Assembly: GCA_036567205.1 (NCBI GenBank) | Contig: DATCVA010000343.1 | Span: 1 to 20,993 of the forward strand | Length of the DNA: 20,993 nt | Reading direction: 5' to 3' | Origin: DATCVA01 sp036567205 | GTDB taxonomy: Bacteria > Pseudomonadota > Gammaproteobacteria > Burkholderiales > Burkholderiaceae_B | Shown: piece after piece, positions 6,894-13,597 of the stretch | Position numbering within the stretch: position 1 is the first letter of the stretch | Layout of the letters: each line of letters opens with the position of its first letter | Made by a program: the position numbers and the translations under genes | The notes under the pieces: generated by a model | What the model was told of the DNA's origin: nothing | The model's input: only the letters and a program-made list of their open reading frames with translations | The model's database searches: none

Positions 6894-7200
6894 TGCCCGC
6901 GGCTCGCCCCTGCGGAACAATGAAGCGCCCGAGGCGGCATTCAACATGAACGGCCGGAGCACCCCTTCATCGGATTCGGCCGACTTCACATGTGTTCACT
7001 GATTTGAGTATTGGGTGCGAGTATTTAGGCGGGAAAATACCTTGTGTAATCAACGCTTTATTTTTTATGCCATCTTTTTCTTAACGCGTTTCGCACGGCG
7101 GCTATTTCCACCAAATCGCACGCGATTCGCACCGATCAAAATCAACCCGCCCTAACCTGTGAACTTTTTTAAATCCGCTTTATAGGAAAAATTCCAGCGC
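6894..7200. other. Gene-free stretch with possible right-end att sequence
   Basis: No supportable gene. TCCACCAA at 7107-7114 repeats the last bases of tmRNA plus the next base (4584-4591). It is followed at once by the right copy of the TCRCACG repeat. A further TTCGCACG lies at 7090-7097. Composition is mixed, with an AT-rich patch near 7040-7082. Confidence 0.4.
7116..7135 (+). repeat. Right copy of the 20-bp near-repeat
   Basis: TCGCACGCGATTCGCACCGA, 16 of 20 identical to 4672-4691, with the same two-unit structure at an 11-bp period. It sits one base after TCCACCAA. Together these suggest a recombination-site relative, not a proven att site. Confidence 0.45.
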
Positions 7201-7500
7201 TCAATCCAAATCCACGCCAATTCTGATCATGGGGTCAATGATGATGGCGGGGCTGTCGGAGCGATACACCGGCTCGCGCTCATAGCGCCTATATTTCGGC
7301 GCCTCGCATTTTCGCTCTTCCTTGTACTCCCCATCTTTCTTGTATTCGCGCTTCACTTTGCAATTCCCGTCCCAATACTCTTCCTTAAACTCACGCCTAT
7401 CTCGATAGCCGTGACCGCTTTCATCCTTCCAGGAATCTGCGCTAGCGGAAAACGGCAACACCATCATTGCGCCAACAATAAACAGCCTCTGAATATTCAT
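7201..7500 (-). CDS. Small exported hypothetical protein
   Basis: 99 aa from the ATG at 7498-7500 (MNIQRLFIVGAMMVLPFSAS), chosen because it begins a clear signal peptide with likely cleavage after ASA before DSW. A longer reading from 7584 adds an N-terminus that spoils the signal. An AGGG lies just before the ATG. The mature part is highly charged, rich in Arg, Lys, Glu and Tyr (DRREFKEEYWDGNCKVKREY), with two cysteines that could pair. The C-terminus turns hydrophobic (PAIIIDPMIRIGVDLD). Charged repeats of this kind occur in periplasmic proteins of unknown function. I assign no function. Confidence 0.7.
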   Translation of the reverse strand: MNIQRLFIVGAMMVLPFSASADSWKDESGHGYRDRREFKEEYWDGNCKVKREYKKDGEYKEERKCEAPKYRRYEREPVYRSDSPAIIIDPMIRIGVDLD

Positions 7501-7587
7501 GACCCTGCCCTTCATAATGCAATGAAAGGAGTTTACATAAACTGTGTAAGCGGAAGACGAACGTGGATGACCAATTGTTTCCACACT

Positions 7588-7790
7588 CTGCCAGTGCAGG
7601 CTGACCTGGAGGCCTTGGTTACGCCTTCGGGGCCATCCCGTTTACATCTGCGGGCGTTGGTGCGCCGCATATCCAAGACCGCGTGTATTAGGTGACCGAC
7701 GCCAATGCGGCTTGGATACCCGCGCAGGAACACAGGGAAGAAGTACGCAGGAATCCTCGAATCCCGTGGTCATCACATCACCTCGATTGA
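7588..7790 (+). pseudogene. Remnant of a DNA (cytosine-5-)-methyltransferase
   Basis: Forward translation gives LPVQADLEAL, then after a one-base loss near 7617 (TTG-GTTAC for an expected TTG-GGTTAC) it continues GYAFGAIPFTSAGVGAPHIQ and DRVY, then a TAG at 7689-7691 where the family has Trp, then VTDANAAW. This matches the motif VIII region of phage-type C5 cytosine methyltransferases (pattern AGVGAPHIRxRxYWVAD). The motif I nucleotide-binding site, the PC catalytic motif and the target-recognition region are absent. With one frameshift, one stop and only about 65 codons left, it cannot be functional. It is a trace of a former prophage or restriction-modification island. Confidence 0.7.
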
Positions 7791-7933
7791 GGGTTTGGAA
7801 TCACCAGCCGCTGCACACGCCGGTCCGGGAGGAACGTAGCGAAGGCATTCATAAGGGCGGCGATGTAGGCCGCCGAACCTGCGCCCGTCAATACACTAGG
7901 CCTTCCCTAGCATCCGTCCTCCTTAGCCTCAGC

Positions 7934-8332
7934 TTAACCGCCAGGCCCATTTACGAGGTCCATGACGCGTTGACGCAACTTAGGGTCCCGCTGAGCCGCC
8001 AAGCTGATACCGTTATATTCGTCGACGCTCAGGCCATCCGCTCTAACTAGTTGAATCATTTTTTCATCTGCCTCTCGCATAAGCTGCTGGCGAGTGCTGT
8101 CATCGGGCGACGCGTTCAGTTTAGGCTGATATTCCTTAGCAACCACGGAAACTTTCTTTGACGCTTTAGCAAATTTTTGCAATTGCGCATCATTCGGCTG
8201 CACGACCGGGGTTGCGGGATGAACGGGAACAGGGGCTTGAGTCGGGGCTGTAGTCTGTGCCATAGCGGGAACGGCAGCCAGCCCCGTTGCCAGAACTGCC
8301 GCGCCTAGAAAGACTTTAGATGATCGATTCAT
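7934..8332 (-). CDS. DUF4168-type exported protein
   Basis: 132 aa from the ATG at 8330-8332, which has AAGGAG five bases upstream; a longer frame to 8440 lacks a ribosome-binding site and hides the signal peptide. Residues 1-25 (MNRSSKVFLGAAVLATGLAA, ending PAMA before Gln) are a signal peptide. A Pro/Thr-rich linker (26-46) follows. The DUF4168 domain covers about 47-125: DAQLQKFAKASKKVSVVAKE, then READEKMIQLVRADGLSVDE, then YNGISLAAQRDP. Family members are small, alpha-helical, exported and of unknown function. It appears monocistronic. Confidence 0.85.
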   Translation of the reverse strand: MNRSSKVFLGAAVLATGLAAVPAMAQTTAPTQAPVPVHPATPVVQPNDAQLQKFAKASKKVSVVAKEYQPKLNASPDDSTRQQLMREADEKMIQLVRADGLSVDEYNGISLAAQRDPKLRQRVMDLVNGPGG

Positions 8333-8664
8333 AGTAACTCCTTGCTCAGGATTGATGGAATGTCCATGATGACAAACCCTTACGCCGCTTGGCAAGTTTC
8401 CCCTTGTATGATCTTGTGTCCGCATGCCAGCGACCGCCATCTCTCACTATTAAATGGAATGGCGCGCCACCCAACCGCTCTACTTATCCCCGCCAACTGT
8501 GAATAACTCCATGGATAACCGGCGGTTACTTCGCCGCAGCCCAATAAATACGCACCTTTCCGCACATTGAGCGATTTAAAGCCAGCCCCTGGAGCTGTCA
8601 TGAACTACGTCTATATATCAAATAGCAAGTAGCCGCCAGGCATCGCAGTCGTTTCGGGCCATTA
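8333..8664. other. Gene-free stretch between two small minus-strand genes
   Basis: No gene can be supported. A 73-codon minus frame (8380-8601) has no Shine-Dalgarno and no recognised domain. The first 25 bases hold the ribosome-binding site of the DUF4168 gene, and its promoter should lie just beyond. No tRNA or clear terminator is visible. Confidence 0.4.
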
Positions 8665-8922
8665 TCATTTCTTCTTGCCCGAACGATTATCCACGGGTGG
8701 TGCACCCGGTGTGGCCTTGCCGGGATCCGCCACGTCTTCTGGCTCGATTCCCGGCGGAATATTAATATCGGTCGTGGGTGATTTAGGATCAACGGGCGCT
8801 CCCATCAAAGAACGACGCCCGCCCTTGATCTCTTCCTTATTTTTGGTGTGCTCGCGATCCGAGGTTTCCCGTTCGTATGAGGCGCGGCGAATATCCTCGT
8901 CTCTTCCTTTGCGTGCATTCAT
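8665..8922 (-). CDS. Small, highly charged hypothetical protein
   Basis: 85 aa with no signal peptide or membrane segment. The first half is strongly charged (MNARKGRDEDIRRASYERET, then DREHTKNKEEIKGGRRS); the second half is Pro/Gly/Asp-rich and ends NRSGKKK. The composition predicts a largely disordered, soluble, cytoplasmic protein. AGGGGACAG precedes the ATG. It is divergent from another short hydrophilic gene at 9164. No family is recognised. Stress-related small hydrophilic proteins look like this, but that is only a resemblance. Confidence 0.6.
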   Translation of the reverse strand: MNARKGRDEDIRRASYERETSDREHTKNKEEIKGGRRSLMGAPVDPKSPTTDINIPPGIEPEDVADPGKATPGAPPVDNRSGKKK

Positions 8923-9110
8923 GGCTGTCCCCTTCTGCGCTGTGACGAAAACTGTCTTGATAGTGCCGCAAGTCGCGTGCCCGCTATGGGGCGCTTCCCT
9001 GTCAATGCGTAAATTATGACCTCACCGTTTGCAGCGGCCTGTCTCCTTACAGATTTGTTCGCATGTCGGCCCGGCTGTTTTAAGTTTTTCCGATAAGTGG
9101 CAGGTTGGAA

Positions 9111-9125
9111 GGCATGGTATTTGCT
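9111..9125 (+). promoter_or_regulatory. Sigma-54-like -24/-12 promoter candidate
   Basis: GGCATGGTATTTGCT matches the sigma-54 pattern TGGCACG-N4-TTGCW except for the first T (A here, at 9110) and one C-to-T, with the required GG-N10-GC spacing. It lies about 38 bp before the ATG of the small gene at 9164, which fits a start site near 9136. Motif evidence only; no enhancer-binding regulator is nearby. Confidence 0.35.
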
Positions 9126-9163
9126 GCTTCGTTATTTCCTGCATTCAGTAAAGGAGATTAAAC

Positions 9164-9361
9164 ATGACACAAGCCAAAATCGAGCCGGGCCGGACCGATA
9201 TATCTCTGGCAGGCAAGAAAAAATCTCGCCCCGAAGACCCAGGCGCCTTCGAAAAGGAGAAAGATTTGCTGCCAGAACTGGGGATCAAATCACCAGTACA
9301 AAAGAAAAACGATCAACCCAAAGCAAGTCCCCTGGACCCTGGAATAGACCTCGGTGAATAG
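9164..9361 (+). CDS. Small hydrophilic hypothetical protein
   Basis: 65 aa. AAAGGAGA seven to eight bases before the ATG is one of the best ribosome-binding sites in the window and decides this frame over the overlapping one at 9097. The protein (MTQAKIEPGRTDISLAGKKK, ending LDPGIDLGE) is rich in Lys, Glu, Asp and Pro with no hydrophobic core, so it is probably disordered. A sigma-54-like element lies just upstream. Family and function are unknown. It shares its hydrophilic, Pro/Asp-rich style with the divergent gene at 8665 but no alignable motif. Confidence 0.6.
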   Translation: MTQAKIEPGRTDISLAGKKKSRPEDPGAFEKEKDLLPELGIKSPVQKKNDQPKASPLDPGIDLGE

Positions 9362-9552
9362 GGATTACGCCCTCTTCAGGCGCCCGAAGATTGAATCGAT
9401 GTCCAAATACGCCCGGACATAGGCACTCGACTTGCTGCCGTAGCTCGCCAAGACAATGAGCTGCGGCATGCGAGTGATACAGCGCCGCATAGTAGAAGCT
9501 TGCTTGACATGGAAGGATTGTCGGGGCAGGATTTTATTATTTAGGAACTTAC

Positions 9553-10188
9553 ATGGCACTGAACATCGATAGTATCGACCCGAAAAAAACCGCGTTGCTG
9601 GTCATCGATATGCAAAACGATTTCGTTGAAACCGGCGCGCCGCTCGAGACGCCAATGGCGCTCGAAATGCTGCCTCGATTGATGGACCTGCTGGGCTTTT
9701 GCCGGAATGCCGGCATTTCGGTCATATACACACGCCATGTGCATCGCCCCGATGGCTCGGACATGGGGCTATTTCGGGAGATATACCCCGGGCTTGGGGA
9801 AGGCAAGGCGCTAATCGACGGCCAGCGCGGCTCCGAGCTTTACGCTGAAGTACAGCCTAAAGAGGGTGAAATAGTTATAAAAAAACATCGCTACAGCGCG
9901 TTCTTTGGAACTGATCTGGACATTATCCTTCGGTCCAAAGGCATTACTGATGTGGCCATTGCAGGCGCCACGACAGAGGACTGCTGCTTGGCGACCGCCC
10001 GGGATGCAATGTATAGGGGATATCGGGTTGCATTCTTGTCGGACGCCACTGGTACGTATGATTACCCGGATATTGGCTATGGGGCAGTCAGCGCGGCAGA
10101 ACTGCACAGGGTAATGCTGACCGTTCTGGGCGTCACGACTGCTCATGTAATGAAAACAGAAGACTTCAAGGCCATTGTTCAGAGATAA
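9553..10188 (+). CDS. Isochorismatase-family cysteine hydrolase
   Basis: 211 aa, typical length. The catalytic triad is visible: Asp19 in LLVIDMQNDFV, Lys111 in VIKKHRYSAFFGT (Lys110 is the neighbour), and Cys144 in GATTEDCCLATARDA; a second Cys follows. The segment SAFFGTDLD is typical of amidases and ureidoacrylate/N-carbamoyl hydrolases in this superfamily, which cleave amide or enol-ether bonds of small molecules such as nicotinamide, N-carbamoylsarcosine or isochorismate. The substrate cannot be chosen from sequence. AGGAA precedes the ATG. A perfect TTGACA at 9504-9509 could be its -35, though no clean -10 follows at normal spacing. It has its own terminator and lies convergent to the catabolic operon. 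Confidence 0.85.
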   Translation: MALNIDSIDPKKTALLVIDMQNDFVETGAPLETPMALEMLPRLMDLLGFCRNAGISVIYTRHVHRPDGSDMGLFREIYPGLGEGKALIDGQRGSELYAEVQPKEGEIVIKKHRYSAFFGTDLDIILRSKGITDVAIAGATTEDCCLATARDAMYRGYRVAFLSDATGTYDYPDIGYGAVSAAELHRVMLTVLGVTTAHVMKTEDFKAIVQR

Positions 10189-10229
10189 GCATGGCATCAA
10201 GCAACGTTACGTTACGACAATACTTAAAC

Positions 10230-10256
10230 CCCAACCGTTTTCGATTGGGATTTTTT
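10230..10256 (+). terminator. Rho-independent terminator of the isochorismatase-family gene
   Basis: CCCAACCG (10230-10237), TTTT loop, CGATTGGG (10242-10249): eight positions with one C-A mismatch, then A and six T residues. It lies 42 bp after the stop and only 18 bp from the stop of the convergent receptor gene. Confidence 0.8.
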
Positions 10257-10273
10257 CTTTAAGCCCCGACGTT

Positions 10274-11248
10274 TTATTGATTAACGGTAATACCTTCGGC
10301 CTTGATCAGGTCTCCCCATTTTTTTGTATCGACCTTAATAATTTCGGAAAATTCGGCAGGTGTCGTTGGAGTAGCTTCTACACCTGACGATTTGACATAC
10401 TGTTGAACTGCTTCCGTTTTCAGGGCTGCATGCACCGCCGCATTAAGTGTGTCGATGGTTGCGGCCGGCGTATTTTTAGGAGCGAAAATACCATACCAGT
10501 TATTGGCGTATACGTTCTTGATACCCAGTTCATCGAATGTCGGCACGTCAGGCAATACTGGCGAACGTTTTGATGCCGCAATGCCGATTGGAAGCACACG
10601 CTTGTCTTTAACGAAAGCAACCAAACCTGATATATCGCCAAAGAAACCGCCTACCTGCGCCCCTATTGTGTCCTGAATGGCCGGAGCCGCGCCTTTATAC
10701 GGTACATGAAGAATATTGGCGCCAGTCTGCACCTTTAGCAGCGATATCGCCATATGCGGCATACTTCCAATACCCGAAGAAGACAGGGTAACGCCGTCCG
10801 GTTGAGCTTTGGCTTTCTGTAGAAACTGTTCGACGCTTTTCACATCACCGCTGGCCGGCACGACCAATACTTCGGGCGTTGAGATAATCATCGAAATCGG
10901 GGCAAGATCCTTATCGGGGTTATAAACCAGCTTGGGATAAAGCGGCGGATTAATCGCAATGGCGCCGGCAGAGCTTAGGAATAAAGTATGCCCGTCTGGT
11001 GCGGCGCGCCCCACATAACTGGCAGCTATTGCGCCGTTTCCGCCCGGCTTGTTCTCGACAATCACCGTCGACTTAAGCGTTGTCTCCATTTCTTTGGCTA
11101 TTACTCGAGCCAAAGTGTCGGCAGGGCCTCCTGCGGGAAACGCCACTACGATGGTGGTAGGGGTATTTGCATTTGCAGCCGCCGCCGATAGTCCAACTGC
11201 CAAAGCCAGAATGGAATTAACCACGGTTGATTTTTTAATTTGAAACAT
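10274..11248 (-). CDS. Tripartite tricarboxylate transporter (Bug/TctC) periplasmic receptor
   Basis: 324 aa from the ATG at 11246-11248, chosen for AAGGAGG just upstream and because it begins the signal peptide (MFQIKKSTVVNSILALAVGL, cleavage near ANA before NTP). The mature protein has TTIVVAFPAGGPADTLARVI at its start, the Bug-family ligand-loop pattern, then VIVENKPGGNGAIA, HVPYKGAAPAIQD and RSPVLPDVPTFDELG, all family landmarks. Bug proteins bind carboxylates and related small molecules in the periplasm. No TctA/TctB membrane genes are in the window, so it is an orphan that must borrow a permease or act as a sensor. It starts 19 bp after the lactonase stop and is the last gene of the operon. 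Confidence 0.93.
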   Translation of the reverse strand: MFQIKKSTVVNSILALAVGLSAAAANANTPTTIVVAFPAGGPADTLARVIAKEMETTLKSTVIVENKPGGNGAIAASYVGRAAPDGHTLFLSSAGAIAINPPLYPKLVYNPDKDLAPISMIISTPEVLVVPASGDVKSVEQFLQKAKAQPDGVTLSSSGIGSMPHMAISLLKVQTGANILHVPYKGAAPAIQDTIGAQVGGFFGDISGLVAFVKDKRVLPIGIAASKRSPVLPDVPTFDELGIKNVYANNWYGIFAPKNTPAATIDTLNAAVHAALKTEAVQQYVKSSGVEATPTTPAEFSEIIKVDTKKWGDLIKAEGITVNQ

Positions 11249-11267
11249 GCTTCCTCCTTGTCGCCCG

Positions 11268-12215
11268 TTAGCCGCCCGCAATGCCTTGCGTATTGACATA
11301 AAGCGAATAAATTGACGTGCAAGACGCCATAAACAAACGATTGCGGTGCTTGCCACCGAAACATAAATTCGCGCACCGTTCCGGTAACGCGATTTTCCCG
11401 ATCAGTTCTCCTGCCGGAGAAAAAACCCTGACGCCGTCCAGTTCCGCAGTACCCATTCCCCAGCCGCACCACAGATTTCCTTCAACATCGACTCTGAATC
11501 CATCAGGCGTTCCTTCGCCTGCGTCAAACAAAACCCTTTGGTCCGTCAAGGTCTTCCCGTTCGGCGACACATCAAAGACCAAAATATTCCGTGGTCGGGC
11601 ACGGGATTCGACAACGTAGAGCTTTTTCTCGTCGGGCGAAAAAGCCAATCCATTAGGTCCATTTATAGAGTCAGCCGCAATGCTTACTTCATTTGTATCG
11701 GGGTCGATTCGATACAGGCAGGCAGGTAATTCCTGCGCCGCTTTTTCCCCCTGATAAAAACCAACAATTCCAAATGGCGGATCGGTAAACCAGACAGAAC
11801 CGTCCGACTTAACCACGGCGTCATTCGGGGAATTCAGTCGCTTTCCGTTAAAGCTGTCAGCCAATACCGTGATTGTTCCGTCATGCTCGGTACGCGTCAC
11901 ACGACGACCAAGATGCTCGCATGTAATTAAGCGCCCCTGCCGGTCGCGCGTATTGCCATTGGCATTGTTGGAGCCCGCTCGATATGTATGGACGAGCCCG
12001 CTAACCTCGTCCCATCGCATAATCCGATCGTTCGGAATATCGCTCCATAACAAATAGCGGCCGTCACCGAACCACACAGGCCCTTCGGCCCAACGGCTTC
12101 CGGAAGCAATTTTCTCGACAGCCGCCGCCTGCAGTGTTAGTTGCTGGAACCTGGGATCCAGCGCGACCACAGCCGGGTCTGGATAGCGAGATGGAAGATT
12201 AGTCGCATCGAACAC
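11268..12215 (-). CDS. SMP-30/gluconolactonase-family lactonase
   Basis: 315 aa, six-bladed beta-propeller family. Metal and substrate residues are in place: Glu44 in RWAEGPVWF, Asn131 in LNSPNDAV, Asn188 in NGPNGLAFSPD, Asp238 in TPDGFRVD; WFTDPPFGI (142-150) and LWCGWG (248-253) are family landmarks. The enzymes open sugar or other lactones using a divalent cation. There is no signal peptide, so it is cytoplasmic. The start is GTG at 12213-12215, with GGAGG seven bases upstream inside the preceding dehydrogenase gene; the two overlap by 17 bp and are probably translationally coupled. The natural lactone is unknown; an oxidised product of the neighbouring dehydrogenase is a reasonable guess. 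Confidence 0.9.
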   Translation of the reverse strand: MFDATNLPSRYPDPAVVALDPRFQQLTLQAAAVEKIASGSRWAEGPVWFGDGRYLLWSDIPNDRIMRWDEVSGLVHTYRAGSNNANGNTRDRQGRLITCEHLGRRVTRTEHDGTITVLADSFNGKRLNSPNDAVVKSDGSVWFTDPPFGIVGFYQGEKAAQELPACLYRIDPDTNEVSIAADSINGPNGLAFSPDEKKLYVVESRARPRNILVFDVSPNGKTLTDQRVLFDAGEGTPDGFRVDVEGNLWCGWGMGTAELDGVRVFSPAGELIGKIALPERCANLCFGGKHRNRLFMASCTSIYSLYVNTQGIAGG

Positions 12216-12999
12216 TCATACCTCCGTCCACAAGAATCTCTGTACCGGTAATAAACCGAGCCTCATCGGAAGCCAAAAACAAAGCGGCATTGGCGGTGTC
12301 GATTCCGTCACCCATAAACGGCAGTGGAATTCGGGATTGCCGCTGCGCAAGCAATTGGCTGACATCGCCGCCAGCGCGTTGACCCGCCAGCCGGCTTTCC
12401 ACCATTGGCGTATGCATTTGTCCCGGGATTACAGTATTGCAGCGAATGTTCTTTTTGGCGTATTCAATAGCAACGACACGGGAAAGCTGAATAACCCCCG
12501 CCTTGGCGCTTGCATACCCCACTTGCGCGGAACCCGTCCACCGGATGCCCGACGTTGATGAAATATTGACGATAGAGCCTGCTCCTTGCTCTTCCATAAT
12601 GGGCAAAACATGTTTGCATCCGAGAAATACGCTTTTCAAATTGAAATCAAGCTGCTGGTTCCAAGTTTCTTCATCTAACTGAACCGGCCCGCCTTTTCTG
12701 GACCCGCCGACGTTATTAACCAGAATATCCACCCGGCCGTAGGTTTTGACACAAGCCTCGACCAAGCCATGCACGGCTTCGCTCGAGGTAACGTCAGCCA
12801 GCCATGTCGTAATTTCGCCATCAACCTCTTTAACCCTGGTCACCGTCTCCACCAGGGCGTCGGCGTTAAAGTCAACCGCAAACACCTTTGCGCCCTCTTG
12901 CGCAAAACGATACGCAATCGCTCTGCCGTTGCCCCATCCGGGCCCTACACTTCCTGCTCCGGCAACAATTACTACCTTGTTGTTCAAACGTCCCGCCAT
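12199..12999 (-). CDS. SDR-family NAD(P)-dependent oxidoreductase
   Basis: 266 aa, classical short-chain dehydrogenase. The Rossmann loop is GAGSVGPGWGNG (14-25), an extended variant of TGxxxGxG. Asp43 at the end of the second strand (FAVDFN) favours NAD over NADP. ADVTS is at 68-72, NNVGG at 95-99, Asn120 in DFNLKSV, and the catalytic residues are Ser148 (NISSTSG), Tyr162 and Lys166 (YASAK). The C-terminus has the usual ITGTEILVDGG. It would oxidise a hydroxyl group of the pathway substrate. AAGGAG lies before the ATG. It is followed, with a 17-bp overlap, by the lactonase; a dehydrogenase-lactonase pair is typical of oxidative sugar or cyclic-alcohol degradation. Confidence 0.92.
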   Translation of the reverse strand: MAGRLNNKVVIVAGAGSVGPGWGNGRAIAYRFAQEGAKVFAVDFNADALVETVTRVKEVDGEITTWLADVTSSEAVHGLVEACVKTYGRVDILVNNVGGSRKGGPVQLDEETWNQQLDFNLKSVFLGCKHVLPIMEEQGAGSIVNISSTSGIRWTGSAQVGYASAKAGVIQLSRVVAIEYAKKNIRCNTVIPGQMHTPMVESRLAGQRAGGDVSQLLAQRQSRIPLPFMGDGIDTANAALFLASDEARFITGTEILVDGGMSVRCD

Positions 13000-13046
13000 T
13001 GTCCTTCTCCTTAAATAACCGACAAGCCATTCTTTACTTGCTATTG

Positions 13047-13595
13047 CTATACAAAGTACCTGGTTTCAGTGTCGGGAGCCTCTATGCCGAACACATTCAG
13101 AGTCATGGAAATCAGGGTGTAGTAACCAGCCAGGCCGACCAGGTCCACAACGCCATCCTGCCCCAGGACCTGTACCGCATGTTCGTACAGCGAGTCTGGT
13201 ACCTGCCTGTTTTCCACCAGGCTGCGGATGAACTCATATACAACAGCTTCATCTTGTTGAATAAAGCCGGGAGCCTTACCCAGGCGAATGTGTTCGGTTA
13301 CTTCTACCGAGATGCCCTCGCGTACTGCTATAGGTTGGTGCGCCCACCATTCAAACTCAGAACGCCATAGCGACGCCATGGTCAAAATGGCCAGTTCCGA
13401 CAAACGCGCAGGCAAGCTGGAGTCGTACCGGCAATACTGCCCTAATGCTTGCGCGTGCTCGGCCAGCCCGGGACGATGGAGCCAGATGGCCAACGGCCCC
13501 CTCACTTTGCCCCGCGGACCGGCCATGATTGCGTCATAAACACGCCGTTGATGCCCGGACATTTGCTCCGGATCGGGCGGTAACAGTTTTGGCAT
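13047..13595 (-). CDS. Carboxymuconolactone decarboxylase-like protein lacking the CxxC motif
   Basis: 182 aa, helical CMD/AhpD-superfamily protein. The core motif is SELAILTMASLWRSEFEWWA, ending with His86. Where AhpD peroxidases have CxxC with a later His, this has Glu82-Trp-Trp-Ala-His86, as in the decarboxylase-type branch (pattern EYEWxxH), so a thiol peroxidase role is excluded. NxxxIALTLN-like GYYTLISMTLNVFGI (157-171) closes the fold. Members act on muconolactone-type compounds or have unknown roles in catabolic operons. Start ATG has AAGGAAG upstream; it follows the alpha/beta-barrel gene by only 2 bp. The exact reaction is unknown. Confidence 0.85.
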   Translation of the reverse strand: MPKLLPPDPEQMSGHQRRVYDAIMAGPRGKVRGPLAIWLHRPGLAEHAQALGQYCRYDSSLPARLSELAILTMASLWRSEFEWWAHQPIAVREGISVEVTEHIRLGKAPGFIQQDEAVVYEFIRSLVENRQVPDSLYEHAVQVLGQDGVVDLVGLAGYYTLISMTLNVFGIEAPDTETRYFV

Positions 13596-13597
13596 AC

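Noticed and set aside
7785..7905. Protein-like minus-strand reading (GAGSAAYIAALMNAF...) beside the methyltransferase remnant
   Set aside because: Only about 42 codons between stops, no start codon or ribosome-binding site; may be chance in GC-rich DNA.
8380..8601. A 73-codon minus-strand frame between the DUF4168 gene and the 85-residue gene
   Set aside because: No ribosome-binding site, odd Trp/Ser/Gly-rich composition and no domain; could be a decayed gene but not shown.
9365..9490. A 41-codon minus-strand frame (MRRCITRMPQLIVLASYGSK...) upstream of the isochorismatase-family gene
   Set aside because: No Shine-Dalgarno, no family, and it runs through the likely promoter of the divergent gene; possible but unsupported.
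4591..9552. CRISPR array or tRNA genes in the variable region
   Set aside because: No regularly spaced direct repeats with unique spacers and no cloverleaf-forming segment were seen.
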